64,000 nt of DNA from Solibacillus isronensis (GTDB lineage Bacteria; Bacillota; Bacilli; Bacillales_A; Planococcaceae), in the NCBI RefSeq assembly GCF_023715405.1, contig NZ_JAMBOC010000001.1:248001-312000 (forward strand). Reading direction: 5' to 3'. The notes beneath the pieces are model-generated. The model did not search any database. It had not been told where the DNA came from and saw only the letters and a list, made by a program, of their open reading frames with translations. The translations under genes and the position numbers were made by a program. Shown here one piece after another: positions 17,369-26,643 of the stretch; within the stretch, counting starts at the first letter, position 1, and each line of letters begins with the position of its first letter.

Positions 17369-17397
17369 AATATAAAATGAGTTTTGTTTTGTGTCAA
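17369..17397 (-). promoter_or_regulatory. Sigma-A promoter of bioY
   Basis: Minus-strand TTGACA (17397-17392), a 17-nt spacer and TATATT (17374-17369). The BirA-type operator follows directly. Confidence 0.8.
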
Positions 17398-17460
17398 CTT
17401 TTATTTTTGATAGGTTAACATATGAGGGGCGTGCTTATATAAATATAACCGGTCGTAATT

Positions 17461-17490
17461 TTGGTTAACTTGTATAAAAAAGTTTATAAT
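17461..17490 (+). promoter_or_regulatory. Candidate selO promoter with an overlapping GTTAAC site
   Basis: TTGGTT (17461-17466), an 18-nt spacer and TATAAT (17485-17490). A GTTAAC at 17464-17469 overlaps the -35 and another GGTTAACA lies at 17413-17420, both BirA half-site-like, but 44 bp apart. Confidence 0.5.
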
Positions 17491-17523
17491 AAGTGCATCT
17501 TTGAAAGAAATGAGGCGAAAACA

Positions 17524-18987
17524 ATGACAGATAAAAAGCAGAATTTTGGTTTTCGTTTTAATAACAGTTATATGGAGTTGCCGGAAACTTTTTATTCCCA
17601 TGTAACGGCTAATGAAGTGACATCACCTTCAATCGTCATCTTTAACCGTACATTAGCAGAGCAGCTTGGTTTAAAGGCTCAGGAATTAAAAGAGTATGGT
17701 GCCGCTATTTTGGCGGGACATGAAATGCCGGATGGTGCAGCGCAAATTGCTCAAGCCTATGCGGGACATCAGTTCGGACATTTTAATATGCTAGGCGACG
17801 GAAGAGCGTTATTAATCGGAGAGCACATCACGCCAAATGGGGAACGATTTGATCTTCAATTGAAGGGATCCGGTCTTACACCATATTCTCGTGGTGGCGA
17901 TGGACGTGCTGCACTCGGTCCAATGTTGCGGGAGTTTATCATCAGTGAGGCAATGCATGCGCTTTCGATCCCGACAACACGCAGCCTAGCCGTTACGGCA
18001 ACTGGCAATATTATCTATCGTGAAACGGCTTTGGAAGGCGCTGTTTTAACTCGGGTTGCCGCAAGTCATTTGCGGGTCGGAACGTTTCAGTATGCGGCTA
18101 CATTTGGCGAAGCTGGCGACTTAAAAGCTTTGGCAGATTATGCAACCCGGCGCCATTATCCCGAGCTATTGCAGGCGGAAAACCGCTATCTTGCATTGCT
18201 CGAAGCGGTACTTGATAGACAAGCTGCCCTTATAGCGAAGTGGCAAAGTATCGGCTTTATTCATGGTGTAATGAATACCGATAATATGACAATCAGCGGT
18301 GAAACAATCGATTACGGGCCATGTGCGTTTATGGATACGTATGATGTGGCAACTGTATTCAGTTCGATTGACCGTCAGGGGCGTTATGCCTACCGCAATC
18401 AGCCGCCGATCGCATCATGGAACTTAACACGTTTTGCTGAGAGCTTGCTGCCGCTCCTTCATGAAAATGAAGAGGAAGCAGTTCAGCTAGCACAAAATAT
18501 TCTTGGGAAATTCCCATCAATTTATGAAGCATATTATTATAGCGAAATGCGGGAAAAATTAGGTCTTCTTTCAATTGATGAACATGATGAGAAGCTGATT
18601 GATGATCTGCTGAATTTAATGGAAGAACATGAAGTGGATTATACAAATACTTTCCGTGCATTGTCGGAAGGTAAGCGGCCGAATAATGATTTGTTCCAGT
18701 CAGAGGCATTTAAACAGTGGGAAAAAACATGGTTTGAACGGATTGAACAGCAAGACACGACGATTGATGAAACGATGCAAGTAATGCAGTCTGTTAATCC
18801 GGCCGTTATTCCAAGAAATCATTTTGTGGAACAGGCAATTGAACAATTTGCAGAAGGCGACCCGTCAATGTTTGCCGAGATGCTGCAAGTGCTGACAAGT
18901 CCGTTTAATATAACGGAGCAGTACAAAAAATATACAGAGCCACCAACAGACGAAGAACCACCGTTTGTAAGCTATTGTGGAACTTAA
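17524..18987 (+). CDS. selO: Protein adenylyltransferase SelO
   Basis: A 487-residue pseudokinase-fold enzyme that moves AMP from ATP to Ser, Thr or Tyr of target proteins. Visible are AYAGHQFGHFNMLGDGRA near 79-96, the LKGSGLTPYSRGGDGRAALG segment, HGVMNTDNM with its metal-binding Asn/Asp, and IDYGPCAFMD. The C terminus is SYCGT, with Cys at the position taken by selenocysteine in animal SelO. The start at 17524 is chosen because GAGG lies 9 nt upstream; the in-frame extension to 17461 would cross the promoter. Single gene with its own terminator, divergent from bioY. In bacteria SelO links to redox stress. Confidence 0.92.
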   Translation: MTDKKQNFGFRFNNSYMELPETFYSHVTANEVTSPSIVIFNRTLAEQLGLKAQELKEYGAAILAGHEMPDGAAQIAQAYAGHQFGHFNMLGDGRALLIGEHITPNGERFDLQLKGSGLTPYSRGGDGRAALGPMLREFIISEAMHALSIPTTRSLAVTATGNIIYRETALEGAVLTRVAASHLRVGTFQYAATFGEAGDLKALADYATRRHYPELLQAENRYLALLEAVLDRQAALIAKWQSIGFIHGVMNTDNMTISGETIDYGPCAFMDTYDVATVFSSIDRQGRYAYRNQPPIASWNLTRFAESLLPLLHENEEEAVQLAQNILGKFPSIYEAYYYSEMREKLGLLSIDEHDEKLIDDLLNLMEEHEVDYTNTFRALSEGKRPNNDLFQSEAFKQWEKTWFERIEQQDTTIDETMQVMQSVNPAVIPRNHFVEQAIEQFAEGDPSMFAEMLQVLTSPFNITEQYKKYTEPPTDEEPPFVSYCGT

Positions 18988-18989
18988 AA

Positions 18990-19034
18990 AAAACAAGCAT
19001 GGTACAACGTAAAAGTTGTTGCCGTGCTTGTTTT
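18990..19034. terminator. Bidirectional terminator
   Basis: An imperfect stem whose outer parts are AAAACAAGCA and TGCTTGTTTT is flanked by A/T runs on both sides. It separates selO from the converging luciferase-like gene. Confidence 0.8.
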
Positions 19035-19053
19035 CCTTTGCAAAAGAAAACTT

Positions 19054-20100
19054 TTATAATTTCATCTCAATGTGGTTTCTAACAATTGGAACGACTTCGT
19101 TGGCAAATAAATTCATACTGTTTTTTACAAGTTCAAATGGTTGACCACCAATATCCGGCTGCGCCAAAAATCGGCTATGCTCGAAGAATTCATATTGTTT
19201 AATAATTTTTTCTGCAACATCTTCAGGACTTCCAACAAATAATGCCATGTTCGGTCCGGTAATTTCGATGAATTGTTCAAAAGATAACTGGAAGCTGAAA
19301 CTGCCTCGTTGCTGATTAACATACTGCCAATAGTTTTTATAGTAAGGGTAAAATTGCTCCTGTGCCTGTTCCGTTGTATCTGCAATGAAAAGGTGACCAG
19401 TAACTCCAACATTTAACTTTTCAGGATGATGCTGTCCGGATTTTCGGTAAAGATTCACTAATGGCTGGAACCGGTCAAGGGGGCCTCCTAATATTGCAAG
19501 TGCCATTCCAACTCCGACACGACCTGCTCGAACGGCACTTTCTGGAGTACCGCCAACACCAACCCAAATAGGAATTTCCTGATTAAAGGGTCTTGGAGCG
19601 ATTTCCGCATTATTTAAAGCTGGGCGAAATTGACCACTCCATGTTACGCGTGCCTGTGAATTTAATTGTTGAAGTAAAAGTAAGTTTTCCTCAAATAATG
19701 CGTCATAGTCACTTGTTGAATACCCAAAAAGGGGGAAAGATTCAATGAATGCACCACGACCTGCTAAAATTTCGGCTCGTCCATTGCTAAGTAAATCAAG
19801 CGTTGCAAAATCTTCATAAAGTCGAACAGGATCCACCGTGCTTAAAACGGTTGTTGTGCTCGTCAGTTTAATATGTTTTGTCCGCTGAGAAATTGCAGAC
19901 AAGACAACAGGCGGGGCAGAAACGACATAATCAAGACGGTGATGCTCACCGACACCAAACACATCCAGTCCTAAATTTTCCGTTAAGTCCGCCATCTGTA
20001 AAATTTCCTCCAAACGTTGTGAAGGAGTGGGGGGGTTTCCTGTTAAAGGATCGATGCCAATATCAGCAAGGGAATAAATGCCGAATTCAAATTTCTTCAT
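19054..20100 (-). CDS. Luciferase-like (LLM class) flavin-dependent oxidoreductase
   Basis: A 348-residue TIM-barrel flavoprotein of the bacterial luciferase-like family. GLDVFGVGEHHRLDYVVSAP near 44-63, LTSTTTVLSTVDPVRLYEDF near 78-97, the GRAEILAGRGAF segment, and IPIWVGVGGTPESAVRAGRVG near 174-194 are all diagnostic. It would use FMNH2 or F420-like cofactor chemistry, most likely reduced FMN, for oxygenation or oxidoreduction. Substrate is not known. AAAGGAG 7 nt before the ATG supports the start. Single gene, not near a visible flavin reductase. Confidence 0.87.
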   Translation of the reverse strand: MKKFEFGIYSLADIGIDPLTGNPPTPSQRLEEILQMADLTENLGLDVFGVGEHHRLDYVVSAPPVVLSAISQRTKHIKLTSTTTVLSTVDPVRLYEDFATLDLLSNGRAEILAGRGAFIESFPLFGYSTSDYDALFEENLLLLQQLNSQARVTWSGQFRPALNNAEIAPRPFNQEIPIWVGVGGTPESAVRAGRVGVGMALAILGGPLDRFQPLVNLYRKSGQHHPEKLNVGVTGHLFIADTTEQAQEQFYPYYKNYWQYVNQQRGSFSFQLSFEQFIEITGPNMALFVGSPEDVAEKIIKQYEFFEHSRFLAQPDIGGQPFELVKNSMNLFANEVVPIVRNHIEMKL

Positions 20101-20235
20101 ATTATTAGACTCCTTTAGTAAGTTACTAAAAGTAAGTTTAACATATACTCTGTAATATCTATATTAATTAGCTTCGTGCAACAAATCATTCAAAATGATA
20201 AAAGTATATTTAAATACGGAACTTCTGAAAACAGA

Positions 20236-20275
20236 AAAACATCCATTTCCTCAAGGAGAAAATGGATGTTTTGTT
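20236..20275 (-). terminator. Rho-independent terminator of the polyamine operon
   Basis: A 13-bp perfect stem (AAAACATCCATTT 20236-20248, AAATGGATGTTTT 20260-20272) has a T-rich tail on the minus strand. Confidence 0.85.
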
Positions 20276-20290
20276 ACCCTGTATTGTTAA

Positions 20291-21484
20291 TTAAGATAGA
20301 CGGTTACGGTAGTCTTCGTATTGGAAGGTACGAATTACTTTCACTCCATCTTGTTCATTGTAAGTGCAAATACTTGGTAAATTTACACCATTGAACATAT
20401 GCGTTTTTACCATTGTATAATGGGCCATGTCCGTAAAGACAAGTTTGTCGCCTGCTTTAAGCGGCTCATCAAAAGAATAGTCTCCGATAATGTCACCTGC
20501 TAAGCAAGTCATGCCGCCTAAACGATATGTGTAAGCTTTTTCGTTTGGCTGACCCGAACCGATAATATGCGCGCGATAAGGCATTTCAAGTGTATCCGGC
20601 ATATGGCAAGTAGCTGAAGAGTCGACAATTGCAAGCTCCATGCCGTTATGCACGATATCAAGCACTGTCGCGACTAAATACCCTGTATTAAGCGCAATTG
20701 CTTCGCCTGGCTCTAAAATTACTTTTACGCCATATGTTTCTTGGATGCGGTTGATTAAGCTGACTAATAGCTCAACATTATAACCTGGTTTCGTAATATG
20801 GTGTCCGCCGCCGAAGTTGATCCACTTCATTTGATGCAAGTATTCACCATATTTCTCTTCAAAGTGTACTAAAATACGCTCCAGAACTTCAGCACCTTGC
20901 TCACACATAGCATGGAAGTGAATGCCTTCAACACCGTCAAGTTCATCCGGACGGAATGACTCCACCGGAATACCTAAACGCGAGTTAATATAGCAAGGGT
21001 CGTACAGAGGAGTTTCCACTTCTGAATAACCAGGATTTACACGTAAACCAATAGAAATATTTTTCTCGTGATTTAACACTTTGTCTTTGTACTTATTTAA
21101 CTGATCAAAAGAGTTAAATACAATATGGTCGACATAAGTTAAATACTCATCGATTTCATGCTCTGCATAAGCAGGAGCGTAAGCGTGTACTTCCTTGCCG
21201 AATTCTTCAAAACCAAGACGTGCTTCAAATAGTGAGGAAGATGTAATTCCCGCTAAATAATTGCGCGCCATCGGAAATGTTGACCACATAGAAAAGCCTT
21301 TAAGTGCAAGTAAAATATCACAATTCGTGCGATCTTGTACGGATTTTAATAGTTTTAAATTGCGCTCAAGTAATCGCTCGTCCACTACGAAGGCTGGAGA
21401 TGGTGCCTGTGACCAGTCTATGCCTGTTTCTTCTGCAAGAGCAGCCGCCATCACAGGTTTTTTCGTATTTTTAATATCTGCCAT
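20291..21484 (-). CDS. nspC: Carboxynorspermidine/carboxyspermidine decarboxylase
   Basis: A 397-residue PLP-dependent decarboxylase of the alanine-racemase fold. The likely PLP lysine is Lys62 (LALKGFS). HFHAMCEQGA near 193-202, NFGGGHHI, the phosphate-binding LEPGEAIA, and GGMTCLAGD with the active-site Cys region are all visible. It makes norspermidine or spermidine from the carboxylated intermediate. Its ATG overlaps the stop of the upstream dehydrogenase (TAATG), so the two are translationally coupled. GGAG lies 10 nt upstream. Last gene of the operon, followed by a strong terminator. Confidence 0.92.
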   Translation of the reverse strand: MADIKNTKKPVMAAALAEETGIDWSQAPSPAFVVDERLLERNLKLLKSVQDRTNCDILLALKGFSMWSTFPMARNYLAGITSSSLFEARLGFEEFGKEVHAYAPAYAEHEIDEYLTYVDHIVFNSFDQLNKYKDKVLNHEKNISIGLRVNPGYSEVETPLYDPCYINSRLGIPVESFRPDELDGVEGIHFHAMCEQGAEVLERILVHFEEKYGEYLHQMKWINFGGGHHITKPGYNVELLVSLINRIQETYGVKVILEPGEAIALNTGYLVATVLDIVHNGMELAIVDSSATCHMPDTLEMPYRAHIIGSGQPNEKAYTYRLGGMTCLAGDIIGDYSFDEPLKAGDKLVFTDMAHYTMVKTHMFNGVNLPSICTYNEQDGVKVIRTFQYEDYRNRLS

Positions 21485-22713
21485 TATGCTTTTTCTCCAG
21501 CAGAAGTAAATTCCAAGCCGATTAATTCAGGGTTTTCTGTTTCGTGCCATGGTAATCCCCATTTATTTAATGCATCCATGAATGGGTCTGGATTGAAGTC
21601 TTCTACATTCCATACACCTGGTTTTTGCCATTCGCCGTTCATTACAAGCATTGCGCCGATCATTGCCGGTACACCAGTTGTGTATGAAATCGCCTGTGAG
21701 CCAACTTCTCTGTAGCATTCTTGGTGATCACATACATTGTATACATAGTAAGTTTTTTCTTTACCGTCTTTAATACCGCGAACGATACAGCCGATGTTTG
21801 TTTTACCTTTTGTAAGAGGACCTAATGTAGCTGGGTCTGGTAAAACAGCTTTTAAAAACTGGATTGGCTGAATCATTTGTCCTTGGAATTCGATTGGCTC
21901 AATTGAAGTCATACCTACATTTTCAAGTACATTTAAATGTGTTAAGTATTTTTCGCCAAACGTCATCCAGAAGCGGATTTGTTTTAAACCTTTAATGTTC
22001 TTCGCTAAAGATTCTAACTCTTCATGGTATAGAAGGTAGCAATCTTTTTCACCGATTTCCGGTAAGTTATAAACTGTTTTATATTCTAAAGGCTCCGTTT
22101 CAACCCACTCGCCATCTTTCCAGAAACGTCCGTTCGCAGTAATTTCGCGAATGTTGATTTCAGGGTTGAAGTTTGTTGCGAATGGAAGTCCGTGGTCTCC
22201 ACCGTTTGCATCAACGATATCGATGTAATGAATTTCATCGAAATGATGCTTTTGTGCATGCGCTGTGAATACGCCTGTTACACCTGGGTCAAAACCTGAA
22301 CCTAGAAGCGCAGTAATACCTGCTTCTTCAAAACGTTCTTTATACGCCCATTGCCATTTATATTCGAATTTAGCAGTATCTAAAGGCTCGTAGTTCGCTG
22401 TATCTACATAGTGAGTCTTTGTTGCTAAACATGCATCCATAATAGTTAAGTCTTGATATGGTAAAGCTACATTGATCACCACATCTGGATTAAATCCATT
22501 GATTAGGTCAATTAGTTCCTCAGTGTTATCCGCATCCACTTGTGCTGTGTGAATAATCGTTTTTCCACCATCTAATTTATCTTTTAAAGCATCACATTTT
22601 GATTTTGTTCGACTTGCGATCATAATCTCTTCGAATACTTCTGAGTTTTGTACACATTTATGTACGACAACGCTAGCTACACCGCCAGCTCCAATAATCA
22701 ATGCTTTACCCAA
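21484..22713 (-). CDS. Carboxynorspermidine/carboxyspermidine synthase (saccharopine dehydrogenase family)
   Basis: A 409-residue NAD(P)-dependent enzyme that condenses aspartate semialdehyde with a diamine (putrescine or diaminopropane) to a carboxylated polyamine. The Rossmann motif GAGGVASVVVHK is at the N terminus; LLGSGFDPGVTGVFTAHA and DANGGDHGLPFATNFNPEIN are typical of this family rather than of lysine-pathway saccharopine reductases. No ATG is available. TTG 22713 gives MGKALIIGAGG, the usual start of the family, with GGAG 12 nt upstream. A TTG at 22731 would add six residues but lacks a ribosome site. It pairs with nspC. Confidence 0.88.
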   Translation of the reverse strand: MGKALIIGAGGVASVVVHKCVQNSEVFEEIMIASRTKSKCDALKDKLDGGKTIIHTAQVDADNTEELIDLINGFNPDVVINVALPYQDLTIMDACLATKTHYVDTANYEPLDTAKFEYKWQWAYKERFEEAGITALLGSGFDPGVTGVFTAHAQKHHFDEIHYIDIVDANGGDHGLPFATNFNPEINIREITANGRFWKDGEWVETEPLEYKTVYNLPEIGEKDCYLLYHEELESLAKNIKGLKQIRFWMTFGEKYLTHLNVLENVGMTSIEPIEFQGQMIQPIQFLKAVLPDPATLGPLTKGKTNIGCIVRGIKDGKEKTYYVYNVCDHQECYREVGSQAISYTTGVPAMIGAMLVMNGEWQKPGVWNVEDFNPDPFMDALNKWGLPWHETENPELIGLEFTSAGEKA

Positions 22714-22865
22714 TTTCTTGTCACGCTCCAAATCTATAATTTTTTGGTTTCATTTTTGAAACAAGATTGATTATATAGAATAGTACGGTAGTTAGCAATT
22801 ATGTTCTCATATTTTTTTTTGAGAATTGAGAGAAATGAAAAACATAAATTATTATCATTTTTGTC

Positions 22866-22912
22866 TAAAAAAGAAAATGCCCAGTGAGAAGTCAAATCCA
22901 CTGGGCTGGCAT
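22866..22912 (-). terminator. Rho-independent terminator of proC
   Basis: An 8-bp GC-rich core (GCCCAGTG 22879-22886, CACTGGGC 22899-22906) is followed on the minus strand by ATTTTCTTTTTT. The 190-bp spacer to the dehydrogenase gene holds nothing else I can support. Confidence 0.85.
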
Positions 22913-22914
22913 TT

Positions 22915-23724
22915 CTATTTAACTGTCTGTTTTTGCAAAAATGTATCACGGTTCGTAACGGCATCAACGGCTTCGTAGATTGTACTTTCGAAGTGATTGA
23001 CTTGAAGGGAAGTGACACCTTGAATTGTCGTTCCTCCAGGTGAACATACTTGATCGATCAATGCCCATGGGTGTGATTCGGATTGTAATACCATTTGCGC
23101 ACTGCCTAATACAGAGCTTGCTGCAATTTGAAGTGCCATATCTTTTGGCATTCCTTCACGAACTGCCGCACGTGCTAATGAGTCGATATAAAGGTAAGTG
23201 AAGGCAGGAGAAGCACAACCGATTGTTGTAAAGATTGAGAATAGGCTTTCAGGAAGTTCAACAATTGTTCCGACTGTAGCAAACAGCTTCTCGACGATGG
23301 CTTTTTGATTGTCACTAGCTTTCTGAGTTGAATAACAACTTGTCGATGCCCCGATGGTAGCGTTGATATTTGGCATAACGCGGAAGATAGACGTTTCGCT
23401 TCCAAGTTCCTCGTGTAAATAATCGAGTGATTTACCGGCAGCGATTGAAATGACGATGTGTTTATTTGTCAGGTGTTTTTTAATTGCGGGTAAAACATCT
23501 TCAAACATTTGGGGCTTTACAGCGATGACAATAACGTCAACTTGTTCCATTAGCTGTTCGATCGTATCGGCTGCCTGAATGCCGTATTTATGTACAAGGT
23601 CATCGGTTTTTTCGCGGCTCCTATTCATCCCGTGTACATCGGCAGCATTAAATTGCTCGCTTGTAATCATGCCGTGAATAATCGCGCCAGCCATGTTTCC
23701 AAGGCCGATAAATCCAAATTTCAT
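22915..23724 (-). CDS. proC: Pyrroline-5-carboxylate reductase
   Basis: A 269-residue enzyme for the last step of proline synthesis, reducing pyrroline-5-carboxylate with NAD(P)H. The N-terminal Rossmann motif FIGLGNMAGAI is at 4-14. VIAVKPQ near 65-71, MPNINATIGAS near 116-126, and the C-terminal SPGGTTIQGV with its catalytic region near 227-236 are diagnostic. AGAAGGA 7-8 nt before the ATG supports the start. It is transcribed alone toward the polyamine operon, from a candidate promoter about 60 bp upstream. Confidence 0.95.
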   Translation of the reverse strand: MKFGFIGLGNMAGAIIHGMITSEQFNAADVHGMNRSREKTDDLVHKYGIQAADTIEQLMEQVDVIVIAVKPQMFEDVLPAIKKHLTNKHIVISIAAGKSLDYLHEELGSETSIFRVMPNINATIGASTSCYSTQKASDNQKAIVEKLFATVGTIVELPESLFSIFTTIGCASPAFTYLYIDSLARAAVREGMPKDMALQIAASSVLGSAQMVLQSESHPWALIDQVCSPGGTTIQGVTSLQVNHFESTIYEAVDAVTNRDTFLQKQTVK

Positions 23725-23784
23725 TTATAAATCCTTCTTTCAATTAATTTAATTATATCTATTACGTAAATATTCATAGCGCTT

Positions 23785-23812
23785 AGTATACCGCACTGCT
23801 CGGTCAATGCAA
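23785..23812 (-). promoter_or_regulatory. Candidate proC promoter
   Basis: Minus-strand TTGCAT (23812-23807), a 16-nt spacer and TATACT (23790-23785). One mismatch in the -10, two in the -35. Confidence 0.45.
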
Positions 23813-24067
23813 CCAGAACGACTTTTTTCACACATAAAAATACCTTCAATCTGCTGATATTATCAATAAAATAGGTTATTTCCAAGTAAGAACGGGAACA
23901 TTGAGGAAAAAGGGTAACAACTTCGAATTAAAACACGCATACGAGTAATCAATTGTATATAACTATAATTTTTGAGTACTTATTGTTGGAATGAAAAAAC
24001 AACGTTAAAATAAATGCAATGGACGAAGAGTGCATTAGCATTACTTTGTCGCCGATGGAGTGATTAG
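23813..24067. other. Intergenic region between divergent proC and ysoA
   Basis: AT-rich spacer with no open frame of note. The only candidate promoter toward ysoA is TTGTTG (23983-23988), 17 nt, TAAAAT (24006-24011), which is weak in the -35. Nothing else is seen. Confidence 0.3.
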
Positions 24068-25057
24068 ATGAAAGAAAATAAAAAGAATAAAGGTCATGGA
24101 AAAGTAATTTTATTCCCTGGGATGACGGACCGGTTATTTAATGAAGCAAAACATATGGCTGAAAATAACCAATACAAAGAAGCGAATGAGTTATTTGAGC
24201 AAGCTTTGTTGCTGGGTGAAGGGGATGAAATGTCACTTAGTATTTTTGCGTACTCATTATATGAAGAAAAAAATTTCGAACGTGCGAAACAAGTATGTGA
24301 GGAATTGCTTGCGATAGGCCCTAACATGTACTTTGAAGTAATGGAATTGTACTTAACGATCTGCATGCAATTACGCCAGTTTAAACAAGTCGAAAAAATC
24401 ATTGAGTCATTGTTTGACGAACAGTTAATTCCTGATCATGAAGTGGGGAAATTCGAACGTTTAAAAAACTTGAACGCCCATATTGCCGAAAATCAGGAAT
24501 CCCATTTTCAAGCAACAATTATAGAAGATGAAGAACTTGAAGAATTTACGGCAACAGAATTTTTAGAAAAGTCCGCACAACAGCAAATGATCCTAATACA
24601 TGAGCTTACAGAAAAGAATATCCGTCCTTATTCAGATGAATTGAAAGCAATCATTGAAAACGATGGAATCGAACCATTTATAAAGAGTTTACTGCTCATC
24701 CTGCTTGTTGAACAGGAAATCAATATGACAGTTACTGTAACAAAACTTGATCAGTCCATAGAATTAAATCCGGTGAATTTTCCGTTGCCGACGAAGCTGC
24801 CTCAATATACGGAAATTACGGAAATTATAGCGGGGAAATTGGCGCAGGAACCTTCAACATTAGAGTTTGCGCTGCACTTAATCGATAAGCATGCAATTGT
24901 TCTTTATCCGTATGAATGGTCCGGGTATTCCAGTGAAGAAGTTGCAGCAGGCTATATCGATTACGTGAAAACAATGTTCGGTGAAGACAGCGAAAAGAAT
25001 GGTGAAATAGTAACTTTTTTACAAAACATAGAAAAAATGTCGGATTTGCAAGAGTAG
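24068..25057 (+). CDS. TPR-repeat protein, YsoA-like
   Basis: A 329-residue soluble protein. Residues 20-110 hold about two tetratricopeptide-like helical pairs (NEAKHMAENNQYKEANELFE, then YSLYEEKNFERAKQVCEELL). The rest is acidic and helical without a recognised domain. Position directly before tig matches ysoA of Bacillus subtilis. TPR regions usually mediate protein contacts; partner unknown. GGAG 7 nt before the ATG supports the start. The tig promoter overlaps the space just after its stop codon, so tig can be expressed independently. Confidence 0.75.
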   Translation: MKENKKNKGHGKVILFPGMTDRLFNEAKHMAENNQYKEANELFEQALLLGEGDEMSLSIFAYSLYEEKNFERAKQVCEELLAIGPNMYFEVMELYLTICMQLRQFKQVEKIIESLFDEQLIPDHEVGKFERLKNLNAHIAENQESHFQATIIEDEELEEFTATEFLEKSAQQQMILIHELTEKNIRPYSDELKAIIENDGIEPFIKSLLLILLVEQEINMTVTVTKLDQSIELNPVNFPLPTKLPQYTEITEIIAGKLAQEPSTLEFALHLIDKHAIVLYPYEWSGYSSEEVAAGYIDYVKTMFGEDSEKNGEIVTFLQNIEKMSDLQE

Positions 25058-25066
25058 TGAAAAAAG

Positions 25067-25094
25067 TTGAAACATTGAGCATCTATGTTATACT
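25067..25094 (+). promoter_or_regulatory. Sigma-A promoter of tig
   Basis: TTGAAA (25067-25072), a 16-nt spacer and TATACT (25089-25094), about 70 bp before the tig start. There is no terminator between ysoA and tig. Confidence 0.7.
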
Positions 25095-25166
25095 AAAATG
25101 GTTGTCAAACAATATATATGACGAGTTTGTTTATTCAAACGAATGTTAACTTTGGAGGTAATATAT

Positions 25167-26456
25167 ATGTCAGTAAAATGGGAAAAACAAGAAGGTAACG
25201 AAGGTTTATTAACGGTTACTGTAGAAGCTGCAGAAGTTGATAAAGCTTTAGACCAAGCTTTCAAAAAAGTAGTAAAACAAATTAATGTACCAGGTTTCCG
25301 TAAAGGAAAAATGCCTCGTAACGTATTTGAAAAAATGTACGGTGTAGAAGCTCTTTACCAAGATGCTTTAGAAATCGTTATCAATTCTTCATACCCAGTT
25401 GCTTTAGACGAAGCTGGTATTGAGCCAGTTGACTACCCGGAAATCGCGGGTACTGAGAATTTCACTAAAGGTACTGACTTCACATACACTGCTACAGTAA
25501 CTGTGAAACCAGAACCTAAATTAGGTGAATATAAAGGTTTAGAAGTAACAAAACAATCTGCTGAAGTAACAGACGAAGAAGTTCAATCTTTAATCGACGC
25601 TCAATTAGCTAAAAAAGCTGAATTAGAAATTAAAGAAGATGAAGCAATCGTTGAAGGCGATACAGCTGTAATCGATTTCGAAGGTTTTGTTGGAGAAGAA
25701 GCATTCGAAGGCGGTAAAGGTGAAGACTACGCATTAGAAATCGGTTCTGGTTCATTCATTCCAGGTTTCGAAGAGCAATTAGTAGGTGCTAAAACTGGTG
25801 AAACGAAAGATGTAGTAGTTACTTTCCCAGAAGAATACCATGCTGCTGAATTAGCTGGTAAAGAAGCGAAATTCGTTGTAACAGTTAAAGAAGTTAAAAC
25901 AAAAGTATTACCAGACTTAACTGATGAGTTCGCTAAAGAAATCGATCCAGAAGTTGAAACTGTAGAAGCATTACGCACTAAATTAAAAGAAACAACTTTA
26001 GCTAACAAAGAAGCAGACGTTGAAGCTTCTTTACGCGACGAGTTAGTAGAAAAAGCAGCTTCTAATGCAGAAGTTGAAATTCCACAAGGTATGATCAACA
26101 CTGAAGTTGACCGTATGGTTCAAGAATTCGGCCAACGTTTACAAATGCAAGGCATGAACTTAGACCTATACTACCAATTCTCAGGTCAAAACGAAGAAGC
26201 ATTACGCACTCAAATGGCTGAAGAAGCTGTAAACCGTGTACGTGTATCTTTAGTTTTAGAAGCAATTGGTCAAGCTGAAAATATTGAAGTATCTGAAGAA
26301 GATATCAATACAGAAGTTGAAAAAATGGCTGCTCAATTCGGTATGTCAAACGACCAAATTTTAACTGCTTTAGGTGGAACTCAAGTTCTTGAGAACGATA
26401 TCCGCACTCAAAAAACAGTTGAATTCCTAGTTGAAAACGCTAAAATTTCTAACTAA
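25167..26456 (+). CDS. tig: Trigger factor, ribosome-associated chaperone
   Basis: A 429-residue chaperone that binds nascent chains at the ribosome exit tunnel. The ribosome-docking signature GFRKGKMP is at 43-50. The FKBP-type prolyl isomerase domain spans about 150-245 ([34 protein letters not shown]), and the C-terminal helical arms follow. Codon use is biased toward GCT, GAA and AAA in a way like the ribosomal protein genes here, fitting high expression. AGGT-type ribosome site GGAGG lies 7 nt before ATG 25167; an in-frame ATG at 25143 would include it and is unlikely. Followed by structured intergenic DNA. Confidence 0.95.
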   Translation: MSVKWEKQEGNEGLLTVTVEAAEVDKALDQAFKKVVKQINVPGFRKGKMPRNVFEKMYGVEALYQDALEIVINSSYPVALDEAGIEPVDYPEIAGTENFTKGTDFTYTATVTVKPEPKLGEYKGLEVTKQSAEVTDEEVQSLIDAQLAKKAELEIKEDEAIVEGDTAVIDFEGFVGEEAFEGGKGEDYALEIGSGSFIPGFEEQLVGAKTGETKDVVVTFPEEYHAAELAGKEAKFVVTVKEVKTKVLPDLTDEFAKEIDPEVETVEALRTKLKETTLANKEADVEASLRDELVEKAASNAEVEIPQGMINTEVDRMVQEFGQRLQMQGMNLDLYYQFSGQNEEALRTQMAEEAVNRVRVSLVLEAIGQAENIEVSEEDINTEVEKMAAQFGMSNDQILTALGGTQVLENDIRTQKTVEFLVENAKISN

Positions 26457-26483
26457 TTATTTGTTTTGAATAATCGAGTTCGA

Positions 26484-26597
26484 ATTCAATCCTGTACTGA
26501 TTCATGACCATGGTGAAGCAAGAATCAGTACCGACAAGTACCGGTTTAATTCCTGGGCTACCGTCTAACATAAAGATAAAACTAGTACGGATTGAAT
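26484..26597. repeat. Nested inverted repeats between tig and clpX
   Basis: Outer arms ATTCAATCC-T-GTAC (26484-26497) and GTAC-GGATTGAAT (26585-26597) enclose an inner perfect 10-bp pair, GTACTGATTC (26494-26503) and GAATCAGTAC (26522-26531). The outer GTAC overlaps the inner arm, so the two structures would compete. No protein or known RNA family is recognised. It is upstream of, and separate from, the tig terminator. Confidence 0.6.
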
Positions 26598-26612
26598 AAA
26601 ATGAGATTTTGA

Positions 26613-26643
26613 CAAGGTACGGTATTCCCGTGCCTTGTTTTCT
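26613..26643 (+). terminator. Rho-independent terminator of tig
   Basis: CAAGGTACGG (26613-26622) pairs with CCGTGCCTTG (26628-26637) with one G-U pair, then TTTTCT. It lies 157 bp after the tig stop, beyond the nested repeats. Confidence 0.75.

Noticed and set aside
26476..26492. T-arm-like GTTCGAATTC string suggesting a tRNA
   Set aside because: No matching acceptor, D-arm or anticodon arm is present around it.
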